A stretch of 64,000 nucleotides of DNA from Segatella copri (lineage in GTDB: Bacteria > Bacteroidota > Bacteroidia > Bacteroidales > Bacteroidaceae), in assembly GCF_019249795.2 (NCBI RefSeq), contig NZ_CP156891.1, positions 2,639,001-2,703,000 on the forward strand, written 5' to 3'. This document shows positions 1 to 9,330 of the stretch, piece after piece. The position numbers and the translations under genes are program-made. The number at the start of each line of letters is the position of its first letter. Within the stretch, counting starts at the first letter, position 1. Under the pieces are notes generated by a model. The model searched no databases. It saw only the letters and a list, made by a program, of their open reading frames with translations, and had not been told where the DNA came from.

Positions 1-1998
1 CATACAGACAATATTACCGATGTTACACCGCGCGACCTTTGGGAAACTTATATGCCTGCCTTCAAATCGCTGGTGCAGGATGCCAAGGTGCGTGAGGTGA
101 TGTGTGCCTATCAGCGTTGGGATGATGAACCATGCTGCGGCAACACCCGCCTTTTGCAGCAGATTCTCAGGGACGAGTGGGGATTCAAGTACCTGGTAGT
201 TTCTGACTGTGGCGCTGTTACTGATTTCTGGGAGAATCATAAGGTTTCGAGCAATGCCAGAAATGCAGCAGCTAAGGGCGTATTGGCTGGAACCGATGTA
301 GAATGTGGATTTAATTATGTATATAAATCAGTGCCTGAGGCTGTGAAGTATGGTGCCCTGACTGAAGAAGAAGTTGATAAGCATGTGATTCGTCTGCTCG
401 AAGGTCGTTTCGACTTGGGTGAGATGGATGACAACAAGATAGTATCATGGTCGAAGATTCCTGTATCTGTGCTTTGCAGCAAGGCACATCGCCAGCTCTC
501 GCTCGATATGGCTCTGCAGACCATGACGCTGCTCCAAAACAATAATGAGGTATTACCTCTCGATAAAAAGCTAAAGAAGATTGCTTTCATCGGACCAAAT
601 GTGGATAACGAACCGATGATGTGGGGAAACTATAATGGTACTCCACGACAGACAATTACCATCCTGGATGGTATCAAGAGTCGTTTGAAGAAAAACCAGA
701 TCGTCACCTTTAAAGGGTGCGACCTGGTGAACGACCAGACTTTGGATTCTTACTTCGACCAGTGTAGCATGGATGGCAAGATGGGCTTTAAGGGCACTTT
801 CTGGAACAATCGTGAAATGGAAGGTAAGCCTGTTACCATCACTCAGGAAAAGAATCCTGTGCAGGTAACTACCTATGGTCAGCATTCGTTTGCACCCAAT
901 GTGAAGTTGACGGGCTTTTCTGCCAAGTATGAAACCGTATTCCGTCCTAAGCAGAACGCCAAGGTATTGCTCGATGTGGCTGCCTGCGGTCATTATGAGG
1001 TTTATCTGAATGGTGAGAAAAAGTCAGAAAAGAGTGATTGGCGCACAGCAGAATCCCGCATCGAGTTTGAGGGCGTGAAAGGCAAGGAGTATAAGATAGA
1101 AATACGATATGCTGAGATGCCAACCTATAATGCCAATATGAAGATCAATATCGGTCATGAGAATCCTATCGACTATCAGGCTTCGCTCAAGCAGTTGAAG
1201 GATTGCGAGACTGTAGTCTTCGTAGGTGGCATTTCTCCACAGTTGGAAGGTGAGGAAATGCCTATCGAGATTTCTGGCTTCAAGGGTGGTGACCGCACCA
1301 ACATCGAATTGCCTAAGGTTCAGCGCAATTTCCTGAAGGCTTTGAAGGAGGCGGGCAAAAAGGTTGTCTTTGTCAACTGTTCGGGTTCGGCTATCGCCTT
1401 GACTCCAGAGACAGAGAGTTGCGATGCTATTCTCCAAGCCTGGTATCCTGGTCAGGAAGGTGGTGAGGCAGTGGCTCGTGTGCTCTTTGGTGAGTACAAT
1501 CCTGCCGGCAAGTTACCAATCACTTTCTATCGCAATTCCAATCAGTTGCCTGATTTCAAGGATTACAGCATGAAGGGCAGAACCTATCGCTATATGAACG
1601 ATGCGCTCTTCCCATTCGGTTACGGCTTGAGCTATACTTCTTTCCGTATTGGCGATGCTACACTTTCCAACTCTATCCTGAAGAAGGGTGAGAAGATTAC
1701 CTTGAAGGTGCCTGTAAGTAATGTTGGCAAGAAAGATGGAACCGAGGTGGTGCAGGTGTATGTAAAGGATCCTGCCGATACCGAAGGACCATTGAAGAGC
1801 TTGAAGGCTTTCGAGAGAGTGGAGGTGAAGGCAGGAAAGACTGCTGAGGCTGTCATTACGCTGGATAGCAGAAACTTCGAACTCTTCGATGCTGCAACCA
1901 ATACCGTCCGTGCCAAGGCAGGAAAGTATGAGGTTTATTACGGCAGCAGTTCGGCTGATAAGGATTTGAAGAAACTGGATGTTTCTATTGAATATTAA
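1..1998 (+). CDS. GH3 beta-xylosidase/beta-glucosidase, 5' end outside window
   Basis: Glycoside hydrolase family 3 exo-enzyme, expected to release terminal sugars (xylose or glucose) from oligosaccharides in the periplasm. The frame is open from base 1, and the 17 codons before the first ATG (base 52) read like GH3 sequence (VTPRDLWETYMPAFKSLV), so the gene starts upstream of the window. The motif VVSDCGAVTDFW carries the likely nucleophile Asp at bases 205-207. A PA14-like insert lies around bases 870-1120, as in Bacteroidetes Xyl3A-type enzymes. The second alpha/beta domain follows (CDAILQAWYPGQEGGEAVA), and a fibronectin-III-like end (NVGKKDGTEVVQVYVKDP) closes the protein. Next to a xylan locus, a beta-xylosidase role is likely, but substrate cannot be read from sequence. 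Confidence 0.9.
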   Translation, partial: HTDNITDVTPRDLWETYMPAFKSLVQDAKVREVMCAYQRWDDEPCCGNTRLLQQILRDEWGFKYLVVSDCGAVTDFWENHKVSSNARNAAAKGVLAGTDVECGFNYVYKSVPEAVKYGALTEEEVDKHVIRLLEGRFDLGEMDDNKIVSWSKIPVSVLCSKAHRQLSLDMALQTMTLLQNNNEVLPLDKKLKKIAFIGPNVDNEPMMWGNYNGTPRQTITILDGIKSRLKKNQIVTFKGCDLVNDQTLDSYFDQCSMDGKMGFKGTFWNNREMEGKPVTITQEKNPVQVTTYGQHSFAPNVKLTGFSAKYETVFRPKQNAKVLLDVAACGHYEVYLNGEKKSEKSDWRTAESRIEFEGVKGKEYKIEIRYAEMPTYNANMKINIGHENPIDYQASLKQLKDCETVVFVGGISPQLEGEEMPIEISGFKGGDRTNIELPKVQRNFLKALKEAGKKVVFVNCSGSAIALTPETESCDAILQAWYPGQEGGEAVARVLFGEYNPAGKLPITFYRNSNQLPDFKDYSMKGRTYRYMNDALFPFGYGLSYTSFRIGDATLSNSILKKGEKITLKVPVSNVGKKDGTEVVQVYVKDPADTEGPLKSLKAFERVEVKAGKTAEAVITLDSRNFELFDAATNTVRAKAGKYEVYYGSSSADKDLKKLDVSIEY

Positions 1999-2062
1999 GT
2001 AACGGTATACTAATTAATATATACTGCTTTCAATAGTATCAATCCAATAAAATAATCGAATT

Positions 2063-4459
2063 ATGAAAAGAATCCTTTGTGTACTTATCGCAGTCCTATG
2101 TCTCTGTACTTGCTGGGCTGGGAATGGCAAGAAACCTATTGTCTGGGAACAGCCGATAGCTGAATCGAACCAGCTATTTTATGATCCTTTTCAATCTCAA
2201 CTCAACATCTATCGTGTGGAATTCGCAGATGATGAAACACGAGTGTTCATGCACATCACTTTTCCCCCACACTATTGGATAAAGTTTGTGAAGGAAACCT
2301 ATCTCCTTGCTGATGGCAAGAAATATCTCGTCAAGAGCTGTGATGGACTGAAACTTGACGAAGAACACTATATGCCTAGCTCTGGCAAGGAGGATGTGGT
2401 CTTCCATTTCGCACCGCTCCCCAAGAAGACCCGAATGTTTGACTTCCTGGAAGGTGACGGCAAAAAGAACTTCAAGATATTGGGCATCGAGAATATCGAT
2501 ACCCGCATCAAACAGCTCTTCTCCTCGCTTTGGCGCAACGATGCGACCGGCGATTGGGAGATAGGATTCTATGAAGATTTCGCCATCTACGACTGCCGTT
2601 ACTGGCAATACAAGCAGAAGAATCAGAAGGGCGACAAGTACTCTTTCATCCTTACCGATGGCAAGAGCGACCTGGCTGTCAACATCGACAAACCTCAACA
2701 TGGCAAGCGCACGATGAGCATCAACGGCAAGAAAGCCGAATATTCGCTCATTACCACTTCCATCCTTCCGGATTATCCGCAGAAAGATGAGACCACAAGT
2801 CTGAAGGATACTCATAACAAGCCCGATACGGCTATTGTTGTGGGATGGCTCAGAAATATGCCTAAGGAATTTTGGGATAGAGGGCAGGAGTATAGTGTGC
2901 AGTATTATGATCTCTTTTCCACATTCAAGGAAGTGAGCAATTGTAGCAAGCTCGATTCACTTGGCAGATTTGAGATCAAAGTGCCTCTCATCAACTCTAC
3001 CGAGGTTTTCATGGACTGGAAACATACTTATATCAACACGGTGTTGGAGCCAGGTGAGACCTATTATCTGCTCTATGACTTCAAGTCTGGACATGCTATC
3101 TTCATGGGTAAGAACTGTCGCTTGCAAAATGAACTGCTGGCGCATCCTATCCCAATGATTAACGCAGACTATGCAGGTAAGTATGAAAATAAGGTTCCAG
3201 CCCAGGAGATGATGCAGATTCTTGAATCCAGATATAAGGAGGCTGAAGGGAACTTACGGAAACAGATAGAAAAATCGGCATCTATTTCCAAATGTTATCA
3301 GGAGTATGCTGCCCGATATCTTCTCTGTAGTTATGCATCATCAATCTTACAGGGAGCATATCGTGTAAAAGACCATATTTTCCCTCAGGAATATGTAAGC
3401 CAAATGAAAAAAATATGGAAGGAGATTCCGCAGCCTTATACTCAGTTTCGTGACTATAGTATGCTGACTAAAGATCTCATCGACCAGGAAGCAAGGTTAA
3501 AGTACAGTACACCCATGGGGAAGACCTATGGATTCTTGTTCACCAATTATTATCCGGAACTGTTGAGAAAGCACAAGGCTCAGGGGGATATTGCGATAAC
3601 AAATTCTGAAATTGCTACGGTGGAACAATGGGCTAAGAATCTGGATGCCATGACTATCAAGCAATATCAGACGACAGATGCCAAGGAGCAGGAGAAAATA
3701 GAAAATGCTTTTTCCAACTCAGCCCTTGCCAAGCGTGCTACGGCTATTATTGGAAGAGAAGACATAGCCAAGATGCTTAAGGATGAGACTCCTCTCATCG
3801 ATGTATATTATGCCCAGCATATAGCTGATAGCATGGGATGCAGCCAGCAGCAGAAAGATGTCATCATCACCAAAGCCATTCTTCAGATGTTGGAAAGACT
3901 AGCCATGCCACTCAATAGTTATGGGCTTGACCTGGCAGAACATAGTATCAGTTCTGAAGTTCTCAGGGAGAAAGTATTGGCAGAACACCGTAAGTACCTG
4001 TCTTTGCAGAACAGGGACATTACTGCCAGTATCAAGACAGCTCCGCAGGATATGAGCGATGGTGAGAAGCTTCTTCGCCATATATTGGAGCCTTATAAGG
4101 GAAAGCTTGTATTGCTGGATGTCTGGGGAACCTGGTGTGCCCCTTGCAAGGAGGCTCTAGCCCATTCGAAGGAAGAGTTCGAACGCTTGGCTCCATACGA
4201 TGTGGTATATCTTTACATGGCAAACAACAGTCCTGAAGAGTCATGGAAAAATATCATCAAACTGAATGATCTGGTTGGCGACAATATCGCCCACTACAAT
4301 TTGCCAGCGGCTCAGCAGAGTGCCATCGAGAACTATCTCAACATTCGCTCCTTCCCTTCCTATCGCCTCTTCGACAAGGAAGGAAATCTGGTAGATGTGA
4401 AAGTGGATGCCCGCCAGCTTGACAATCTGGAGAAAATCATCAAGGAACTGAACAGATAG
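2063..4459 (+). CDS. Secreted TlpA-like thioredoxin-fold protein
   Basis: A 798-residue exported protein with an N-terminal signal sequence (about residues 1-19). Its large middle part is not assigned to a family. It ends in a TlpA/AhpC-type thioredoxin domain from about residue 665. The redox motif is W691-C692-A693-P694-C695, and a cis-Pro-like FPSYRLF segment follows. Such Bacteroidetes proteins are thought to act in periplasmic disulfide exchange, but the partner is unknown. It lies 64 bp after the GH3 gene on the same strand, and no promoter is evident in the gap, so it may be read with GH3. A strong hairpin terminator follows at 4516-4548. Fold is clear; role is inferred. Confidence 0.8.
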   Translation: MKRILCVLIAVLCLCTCWAGNGKKPIVWEQPIAESNQLFYDPFQSQLNIYRVEFADDETRVFMHITFPPHYWIKFVKETYLLADGKKYLVKSCDGLKLDEEHYMPSSGKEDVVFHFAPLPKKTRMFDFLEGDGKKNFKILGIENIDTRIKQLFSSLWRNDATGDWEIGFYEDFAIYDCRYWQYKQKNQKGDKYSFILTDGKSDLAVNIDKPQHGKRTMSINGKKAEYSLITTSILPDYPQKDETTSLKDTHNKPDTAIVVGWLRNMPKEFWDRGQEYSVQYYDLFSTFKEVSNCSKLDSLGRFEIKVPLINSTEVFMDWKHTYINTVLEPGETYYLLYDFKSGHAIFMGKNCRLQNELLAHPIPMINADYAGKYENKVPAQEMMQILESRYKEAEGNLRKQIEKSASISKCYQEYAARYLLCSYASSILQGAYRVKDHIFPQEYVSQMKKIWKEIPQPYTQFRDYSMLTKDLIDQEARLKYSTPMGKTYGFLFTNYYPELLRKHKAQGDIAITNSEIATVEQWAKNLDAMTIKQYQTTDAKEQEKIENAFSNSALAKRATAIIGREDIAKMLKDETPLIDVYYAQHIADSMGCSQQQKDVIITKAILQMLERLAMPLNSYGLDLAEHSISSEVLREKVLAEHRKYLSLQNRDITASIKTAPQDMSDGEKLLRHILEPYKGKLVLLDVWGTWCAPCKEALAHSKEEFERLAPYDVVYLYMANNSPEESWKNIIKLNDLVGDNIAHYNLPAAQQSAIENYLNIRSFPSYRLFDKEGNLVDVKVDARQLDNLEKIIKELNR

Positions 4460-4515
4460 TAAGAATACTGATAAAATCCCCTTCAAGGTATTGGGTGCAC
4501 AGTTGAATACATAAT

Positions 4516-4550
4516 AAATCCCGAAATCGCTTGGCGGTTTCGGGATTTTT
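4516..4550 (+). terminator. Rho-independent terminator of the thioredoxin-like gene
   Basis: A 15-bp stem (4516-4530 with 4534-4548, one T-G pair) and a 3-base loop TTG, followed by Ts. The loop TTG (4531-4533) is also well placed as the -33 element of the next promoter. Confidence 0.8.
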
Positions 4551-4561
4551 GCTTATCTTTG
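4531..4561 (+). promoter_or_regulatory. Bacteroidetes-type promoter for the AAA-ATPase/nuclease gene
   Basis: TTG at 4531-4533 and the -7 box TATCTTTG at 4554-4561 are 20 bases apart, a normal spacing for the Bacteroidetes sigma factor. The xylan-locus operator element is absent at 39 bp upstream. Confidence 0.7.
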
Positions 4562-4589
4562 CCAACGTAAATAGTAAATTGTTGATAAT

Positions 4590-6152
4590 ATGGCAACGAA
4601 GTTATATCCAATAGGCATGCAGACCTTCTCTGAGATTCGAGAGGAGGACTTTCTCTATGTAGATAAGACGGAGTACATCTATCGTATGACTCATACGAGT
4701 GGAAAGTATTTCTTCTTGAGTCGTCCACGTCGTTTCGGAAAGTCACTCCTCGTCTCTACTATGCAGAGCTATTTCGAGGGAAAGAAGGAACTCTTTAAGG
4801 GGCTTGCCATCGAAAAGCTAGAAAAAGATTGGACGGAATATCCTGTGCTTCATTTTAGTTTGGCAGGTGGAAAGCACATGGAGAAAGACCAACTTGTGCG
4901 CTATCTCTTATATATATTAAAGGTAAATGAAGAAAAATTTGGCATCGTCAATGAGTCTCCCGACCCGAATGTCCGTATGCTTAATTTAATAAAAACGGTA
5001 TATGAACAGACTGGGCAGAAGGTCGTTGTGCTCATCGATGAATACGATGCTCCTTTGCTTGATGTGGTACATGAGGATACTAGTTTGGGCGTCTTAAGGG
5101 AGGTGATGCGCAATTTCTATAGTCCCCTAAAGGATAGCGACCGAATGCTGCGTTTCGTCTTCTTGACAGGCATCACCAAGTTCTCGCAACTTAGTATCTT
5201 CAGTGAACTCAATAATATCACAAATGTGAGTATGCACCAAGAGTATGCTGGCATTTGCGGCATTACCAAGGAGGAATTGTTGGATAAGTTTGATGAGGAT
5301 ATTGATGTGTTAGCAGGTAGGTTGGGATTGACACACGAACAAGCCTTGTCAAAACTGAAGGAAAATTATGATGGCTATCACTTTACCTGGCCATCATCAG
5401 ATATTTTCAATCCTTATAGCTTGTTGAACTGTTTAGCTGAAGGACAGATGAATTCCTATTGGTTTGGCTCAGGCACTCCTACTTATCTCCTTAATATGAT
5501 GCGGAAATATGACTTTACACCGATTGACCTGGGTGAACAGATGGATGCATTAAAGGATGATTTTGATGCAGCCACTGAGACGATGACTACTATCATGCCT
5601 TTACTTTATCAGAGTGGTTATATCACTATCAAGAATTATGATCCGGAAACGGAACTCTATACCTTGGCTCTGCCTAACAAAGAAGTGAGGATTGGTTTGT
5701 ATCGCAGTATGTTACCGCATTATTTAGCGGCAAAGTCTGCAATGTGCAATACGACCGTGGCCAAGATGTCTTCTCTTATCAATAAGGGTAACATGGATGG
5801 TGCTCTTCAGCTATTGAAAACGTTCTGGGAGACGGTACCTTATTGCGATAATACCGATTATGAGGGGCATTATCAGCAGACAATGTATATCATCTTTGCC
5901 CTGCTTACGAATTTCCGTATATTGGTGGAACAGCATACTTTCCGTGGAAGAACAGACATTACGATGGAAACAAAGGATACCATCTATGTGATAGAACTGA
6001 AATTTAATAAGTCAGCACAAGAGGCTCTTGACCAAATCAACAACAAGCATTATGCTGATGCTTTTGCCCTAAGAGACAAAACCGTGGAAAAGATTGGTAT
6101 GAACTTTATGATTGATGAAGATAAGACGATTGTATTGGATTGGGCAAAATAG
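4590..6152 (+). CDS. AAA-ATPase-like / PD-(D/E)XK nuclease-like protein
   Basis: A 520-residue cytoplasmic protein of the two-domain family common in Bacteroidetes: N-terminal AAA-ATPase-like domain (PF09820 type) and C-terminal PD-(D/E)XK nuclease-like domain (PF08011 type). The start FSEIREEDFLYVDKTEYIY is characteristic. Walker A is SRPRRFGKSLL (about residues 44-54) and Walker B is VVVLIDEYDAPL. The nuclease-like motif is the Asp of GRTDITME and the IELK of YVIELKF near residue 470. These proteins occur in many copies per genome and their function is not established; a mobile-element or defence link has been suggested. It has its own promoter and terminator, so it is probably unrelated to the flanking sugar genes. 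Confidence 0.85.
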   Translation: MATKLYPIGMQTFSEIREEDFLYVDKTEYIYRMTHTSGKYFFLSRPRRFGKSLLVSTMQSYFEGKKELFKGLAIEKLEKDWTEYPVLHFSLAGGKHMEKDQLVRYLLYILKVNEEKFGIVNESPDPNVRMLNLIKTVYEQTGQKVVVLIDEYDAPLLDVVHEDTSLGVLREVMRNFYSPLKDSDRMLRFVFLTGITKFSQLSIFSELNNITNVSMHQEYAGICGITKEELLDKFDEDIDVLAGRLGLTHEQALSKLKENYDGYHFTWPSSDIFNPYSLLNCLAEGQMNSYWFGSGTPTYLLNMMRKYDFTPIDLGEQMDALKDDFDAATETMTTIMPLLYQSGYITIKNYDPETELYTLALPNKEVRIGLYRSMLPHYLAAKSAMCNTTVAKMSSLINKGNMDGALQLLKTFWETVPYCDNTDYEGHYQQTMYIIFALLTNFRILVEQHTFRGRTDITMETKDTIYVIELKFNKSAQEALDQINNKHYADAFALRDKTVEKIGMNFMIDEDKTIVLDWAK

Positions 6153-6212
6153 TTCCCTTAGTAGCAGAACCTCTTCTTCCTGGATTGGTGGAAGTTTGGG
6201 GAGTAGCAACAG

Positions 6213-6252
6213 AAAAGATGGCCTTGCAAAATGCGGGGTCATCTTTTCTGTT
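6213..6252 (+). terminator. Hairpin terminator after the AAA-ATPase gene
   Basis: 15-bp stem (6213-6227 with 6233-6247, loop AAAAT) followed by TCTGTTTT. Its sequence and fold are shared with the terminator at 8992-9026. Confidence 0.75.
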
Positions 6253-6288
6253 TTATAAAACAGACACTCTTAGATAATTATTCGACAT

Positions 6289-6353
6289 GAAAACCATAAC
6301 AAAGTATTTGTTACATGAGATAAAGTAATGAATAGAATAAATCGCTATTTTTG
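6289..6353 (+). promoter_or_regulatory. Operator and promoter of the GH5 gene (site I)
   Basis: Operator element TTTGTTACAT at 6307-6316 starts exactly 39 bp before the -7 box TATTTTTG (6346-6353). The upstream half-site position (6289) reads GAAAAC, a weak match. The 5' leader then holds a small hairpin at 6382-6400 (8-bp stem, loop AAA). The rest of 6153-6442 apart from the terminator shows nothing further. Confidence 0.65.
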
Positions 6354-6442
6354 CGTCGTTTTAACAGCTTTAATAAAGAAAGCCGGTGAAAATCATCGGC
6401 ATCATAACAATTTTAAACTTTTATATTTCAACCTAAAAACAA

Positions 6443-8965
6443 ATGAAAAAGAGATTTTTGGCGATATTGGCGGCTGCGTTGCTACCGTCATGTCTGTTCG
6501 CCCAGTTTGGAGTGGTTTCGCCGCTTCATGTGAATGGCAATCAGTTGAATGATTCCTATGGCAACAAAGTGGTTTTACATGGTGTGATGGATACACCGAG
6601 TCCTTACTTCAACAAATATCGTTGGGGTTATAGCTGTACCGACAATAACATCTCGGCATGCATAAGCTATTATGACAAGATTTTTGGAGCACTCCAGAAT
6701 CCTGCCAAAGGTACCTATTGTAATATCTTCCGTCTTCATCTCGAACCAGGCTGGACCAATGATCCCAACAAGAAGTCAACGGGTTCTGATACTGGAGAGG
6801 CTAATATATCGCGTTTCAGTGCTAGCCGTTTGCAGAAGTATCTTGATGCCCTTTATCTGCCTATTGCGCAGAAGGCCATCAATCATGGCTTGTATGTGGT
6901 GATTCGTCCTCCAGGCGTATGTCCTAAGGATTTGAAAGTAGGCGATGCTTATCAGAATTATCTTAAAACGGTGTGGAACATTGTTTCCAGCAACAGTTGG
7001 GTGAAGAATAATTCCGGCATCGTATCGCTGGAACTTGCCAACGAGCCTGTTCATATATATAATAGGTATGGTCAGAGTTCTGCTACTGCCATGCGGGATT
7101 ATTTCCAGCCAGTAGTTGATGTGATTCGCAAGAATGGCTTCAAGGGTATTATCTGGATTCCTGGCACGGGCTATCAGAGCCAGTATGAGAATTATGCCTC
7201 TTATCCTGTTTCCGACAGTAACTTCGGCTATGCCGTGCATGTGTATCCGGGATGGTATGGGGCAAGTGATACCAGCTATGATTCCAATGCTTTCATCTAT
7301 AATTTCCAGAAGCAGGTGCCTGTGGTAAAAAATAAACCGATTCTTGTTTCTGAGATAGACTGGAGTCCGGAGAAACCTGGTGCAGGTAAGTATAATGAGT
7401 TTGGACAGTGGGTGGCCAGCAACCTGGGTTCATGGGGAACTGCTACCACAAGCAAATGGGGTAATGCCTGGAAGAAGGTGATGGATCATTTCGGAAACAT
7501 CAGCATGACGCTGACCAGTACTGATGATTATCTGGATATCGACAACTTCCTGAAAACTGGTCAAATCAAGGCTGGATTGGAGGCTAATCCGGAGGCTTGC
7601 GGTCAGACCTGCTTCTACTGGTATTACGAGTATTCCAAGAAAGACTATGCTCATAAGTCTGCTGGTACGTCTTCTTCTAACCCGAATACTCAGCCTTCTA
7701 CCGGTTCTTCTACTTCTGGCAATACCCAGGGCGAGAACATCATCAAGTCGTGGGGCAATGGCAGCGGATTTGTTCCTTCGGGATGGACGGTGGCAGATAA
7801 TGGCACTCAGGTTTATGTCGGCAATAAATCGAGCGGTCCACGCATCATGAACTTCTCTGGTGATTTCAAGAATGCTTTCTATGTGAGAACTGTTTCTGCC
7901 GATAAGGCTGGCTATATAGAATATGGTAATACAAATGGTTATACCCTGCCTCTGGTATATGGCGAGTATGAGCTGAGCTGCAATGTGGCAGCATGGAAGG
8001 GTGCTCCATATATGAAGGTGGAGGTGTACGACCCTCAGAATGCCGTGCTTGCTTCTACCATCGTCAAGGCAAATGGCAATGCCAATGGCAATATGGGGGC
8101 TTATCTCTCGGGTACCACCAGGGTTTCTCTCTCGTTCTATTCCATGATTAAGGGCAACTATCGTGTACGTTTCACCCCTGTGGCTGATGCCAAGGGCACA
8201 GGTGGTGCCTGGGTTGAGGCTCTGGTAGGCAATGTGGCTCTTTACTTCAAGGGAAATCCGCTGGCACTGAATGCCGTGGGACAGGTTCCTGCCGGATGGA
8301 AGATTGTTGATGCCGGAGAGCAGAAAGCGGCTGGTGCAGCTGGCATTGGTCCACGCATCTTCAAGTTTGCCGGTGGTGATTTTTCTACGGGTCTTTACAT
8401 CCGTCAGAGCGATGCCAGCAAGGCAGGCTACGCTGAGTTTGGTTCTACTTGGGGCTATGGCTTCTCGTTGAAGCAGGGCAGCTATGTATTCTCTTATAAT
8501 GCCGTGGCGTGGTCGGGGTCTCCTTATCTGAAGTGTGAGGTTCTCGACGAGAGCAACAACGTACTGGGTTCTCAGATTATCCAGTGTACCAAGAATGTGA
8601 ACAAGAACACCGGTGCAAATACTTATGGCAGCAATAGTGGTCAGGTACGATTCACTGCTTCCCACACGGGTTACTATCACTTCCGCTTCACTCCTGTAGC
8701 AAACAGCTGGGGTGGCAGTGGTTCATGGCTTGAGGTAGTGGTAGGTCATCTGAAGATTTCCATGACCAGTGCTTCTCGTTCAAGAAGCATCGATGGTGGT
8801 TGGAACGATGGTACTACGGGCATCGGGCAGGTTGAGAGTGCTGAGCATATCAGCGGTCAGGAGACCAAAGAGAACTCCGGCTGGTACACGCTTCAGGGTC
8901 AGCGGGTAGAACACCCAACCAAGGGTATCTATATCCATAATGGCAAGAAGGTGGTTTTGAGATAA
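6443..8965 (+). CDS. Secreted GH5 endo-glycanase (probable xylanase) with two C-terminal binding-type domains
   Basis: An 840-residue exported enzyme with a signal peptide (residues 1-20, ending LFAQ). The GH5 (clan A) catalytic domain spans about 30-390. The acid/base is E201 in SLELANEPV and the nucleophile is E304 in ILVSEIDW. A Ser/Thr-rich linker (about 410-430) leads to two tandem domains of about 165 residues, each with a [V]P[SA]GW start and GPRI.F pattern; these look like carbohydrate-binding beta-sandwiches. The C-terminal 45 residues (GWYTLQGQRVEHPTKGIYI) resemble a type IX secretion tail. The context and the absence of an active GH10 in the window make endo-xylanase likely (GH5_21-like is possible), but the subfamily is not proven. 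It is monocistronic, with its own operator-bearing promoter. Confidence 0.85.
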   Translation: MKKRFLAILAAALLPSCLFAQFGVVSPLHVNGNQLNDSYGNKVVLHGVMDTPSPYFNKYRWGYSCTDNNISACISYYDKIFGALQNPAKGTYCNIFRLHLEPGWTNDPNKKSTGSDTGEANISRFSASRLQKYLDALYLPIAQKAINHGLYVVIRPPGVCPKDLKVGDAYQNYLKTVWNIVSSNSWVKNNSGIVSLELANEPVHIYNRYGQSSATAMRDYFQPVVDVIRKNGFKGIIWIPGTGYQSQYENYASYPVSDSNFGYAVHVYPGWYGASDTSYDSNAFIYNFQKQVPVVKNKPILVSEIDWSPEKPGAGKYNEFGQWVASNLGSWGTATTSKWGNAWKKVMDHFGNISMTLTSTDDYLDIDNFLKTGQIKAGLEANPEACGQTCFYWYYEYSKKDYAHKSAGTSSSNPNTQPSTGSSTSGNTQGENIIKSWGNGSGFVPSGWTVADNGTQVYVGNKSSGPRIMNFSGDFKNAFYVRTVSADKAGYIEYGNTNGYTLPLVYGEYELSCNVAAWKGAPYMKVEVYDPQNAVLASTIVKANGNANGNMGAYLSGTTRVSLSFYSMIKGNYRVRFTPVADAKGTGGAWVEALVGNVALYFKGNPLALNAVGQVPAGWKIVDAGEQKAAGAAGIGPRIFKFAGGDFSTGLYIRQSDASKAGYAEFGSTWGYGFSLKQGSYVFSYNAVAWSGSPYLKCEVLDESNNVLGSQIIQCTKNVNKNTGANTYGSNSGQVRFTASHTGYYHFRFTPVANSWGGSGSWLEVVVGHLKISMTSASRSRSIDGGWNDGTTGIGQVESAEHISGQETKENSGWYTLQGQRVEHPTKGIYIHNGKKVVLR

Positions 8966-8991
8966 AATATATGAGATAGATTGTTAAATGT

Positions 8992-9031
8992 GAAAGATGG
9001 CCTCGCAAAACGTGAGGTCATCTTTTTATTT
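8992..9031 (+). terminator. Hairpin terminator after the GH5 gene
   Basis: 15-bp stem (8992-9006 with 9012-9026, loop AAAAC) and a T-rich tail. It is a near copy of the hairpin at 6213-6247, with base changes that keep the pairing. Confidence 0.8.
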
Positions 9032-9052
9032 TTGGGTCTTTTTCTTTATTAT

Positions 9053-9117
9053 GTGTTATCATGCAAATATTTTGGAACATCTGCCAAACAGTATTTTTGA
9101 GTTTTGTAGTAATTTTG
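9053..9117 (+). promoter_or_regulatory. Operator and promoter with no gene behind it (site A)
   Basis: TTTGGAACAT at 9071-9080 starts 39 bp before the -7 box TAATTTTG (9110-9117). The upstream half-site GTGTTA at 9053 is weak. The promoter fires toward a terminator at 9232-9262, not directly into a gene. Confidence 0.6.
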
Positions 9118-9122
9118 CAGTA

Positions 9123-9263
9123 TATATAATCATAAGATATTTATTTTTAGATTTATGCTTTTATATAAAGAAAAACAGTTCATATTGATGAACTGCAAGA
9201 CTGTTGTGAAACAGGTTAAATTGTTCACGAGAATGGTGCATAGTGATATGCGCCATTTTTTTG
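9123..9263 (+). ncRNA. Predicted small RNA or attenuated leader upstream of susC
   Basis: A transcript starting about 6 bases after the -7 box of site A would be about 140 nt long. It would carry an 8-bp hairpin (9176-9183 with 9188-9195) and end at the 11-bp terminator at 9232-9257. The only ORF of note, 27 codons from 9188, runs through the terminator and is not convincing. Because the operator matches those of the enzyme genes, the RNA should be made under the same condition. Alternatively it is a leader whose terminator is read through into susC. The start site is inferred, not seen. Confidence 0.45.
9232..9263 (+). terminator. Terminator between the two promoters ahead of susC
   Basis: 11-bp stem (9232-9242 with 9247-9257, one G-T pair) closed by a GTGA tetraloop and followed by five further Ts. 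Confidence 0.75.
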
Positions 9264-9330
9264 TGTTATAACATGTTTCTTTTTTTTAGTTTATCTTAAA
9301 ATGCAGAAAATGTGTTAGTTACGGTGTGCT

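Noticed and set aside
6328..6552. 74-codon open frame overlapping the GH5 start
   Set aside because: It begins before the -7 box of GH5 and runs out of frame through the GH5 signal peptide.
8997..9188. 63-codon open frame after GH5
   Set aside because: It starts inside the terminator, is hydrophobic only because of T-rich DNA, and overlaps the operator and promoter at 9071-9117.
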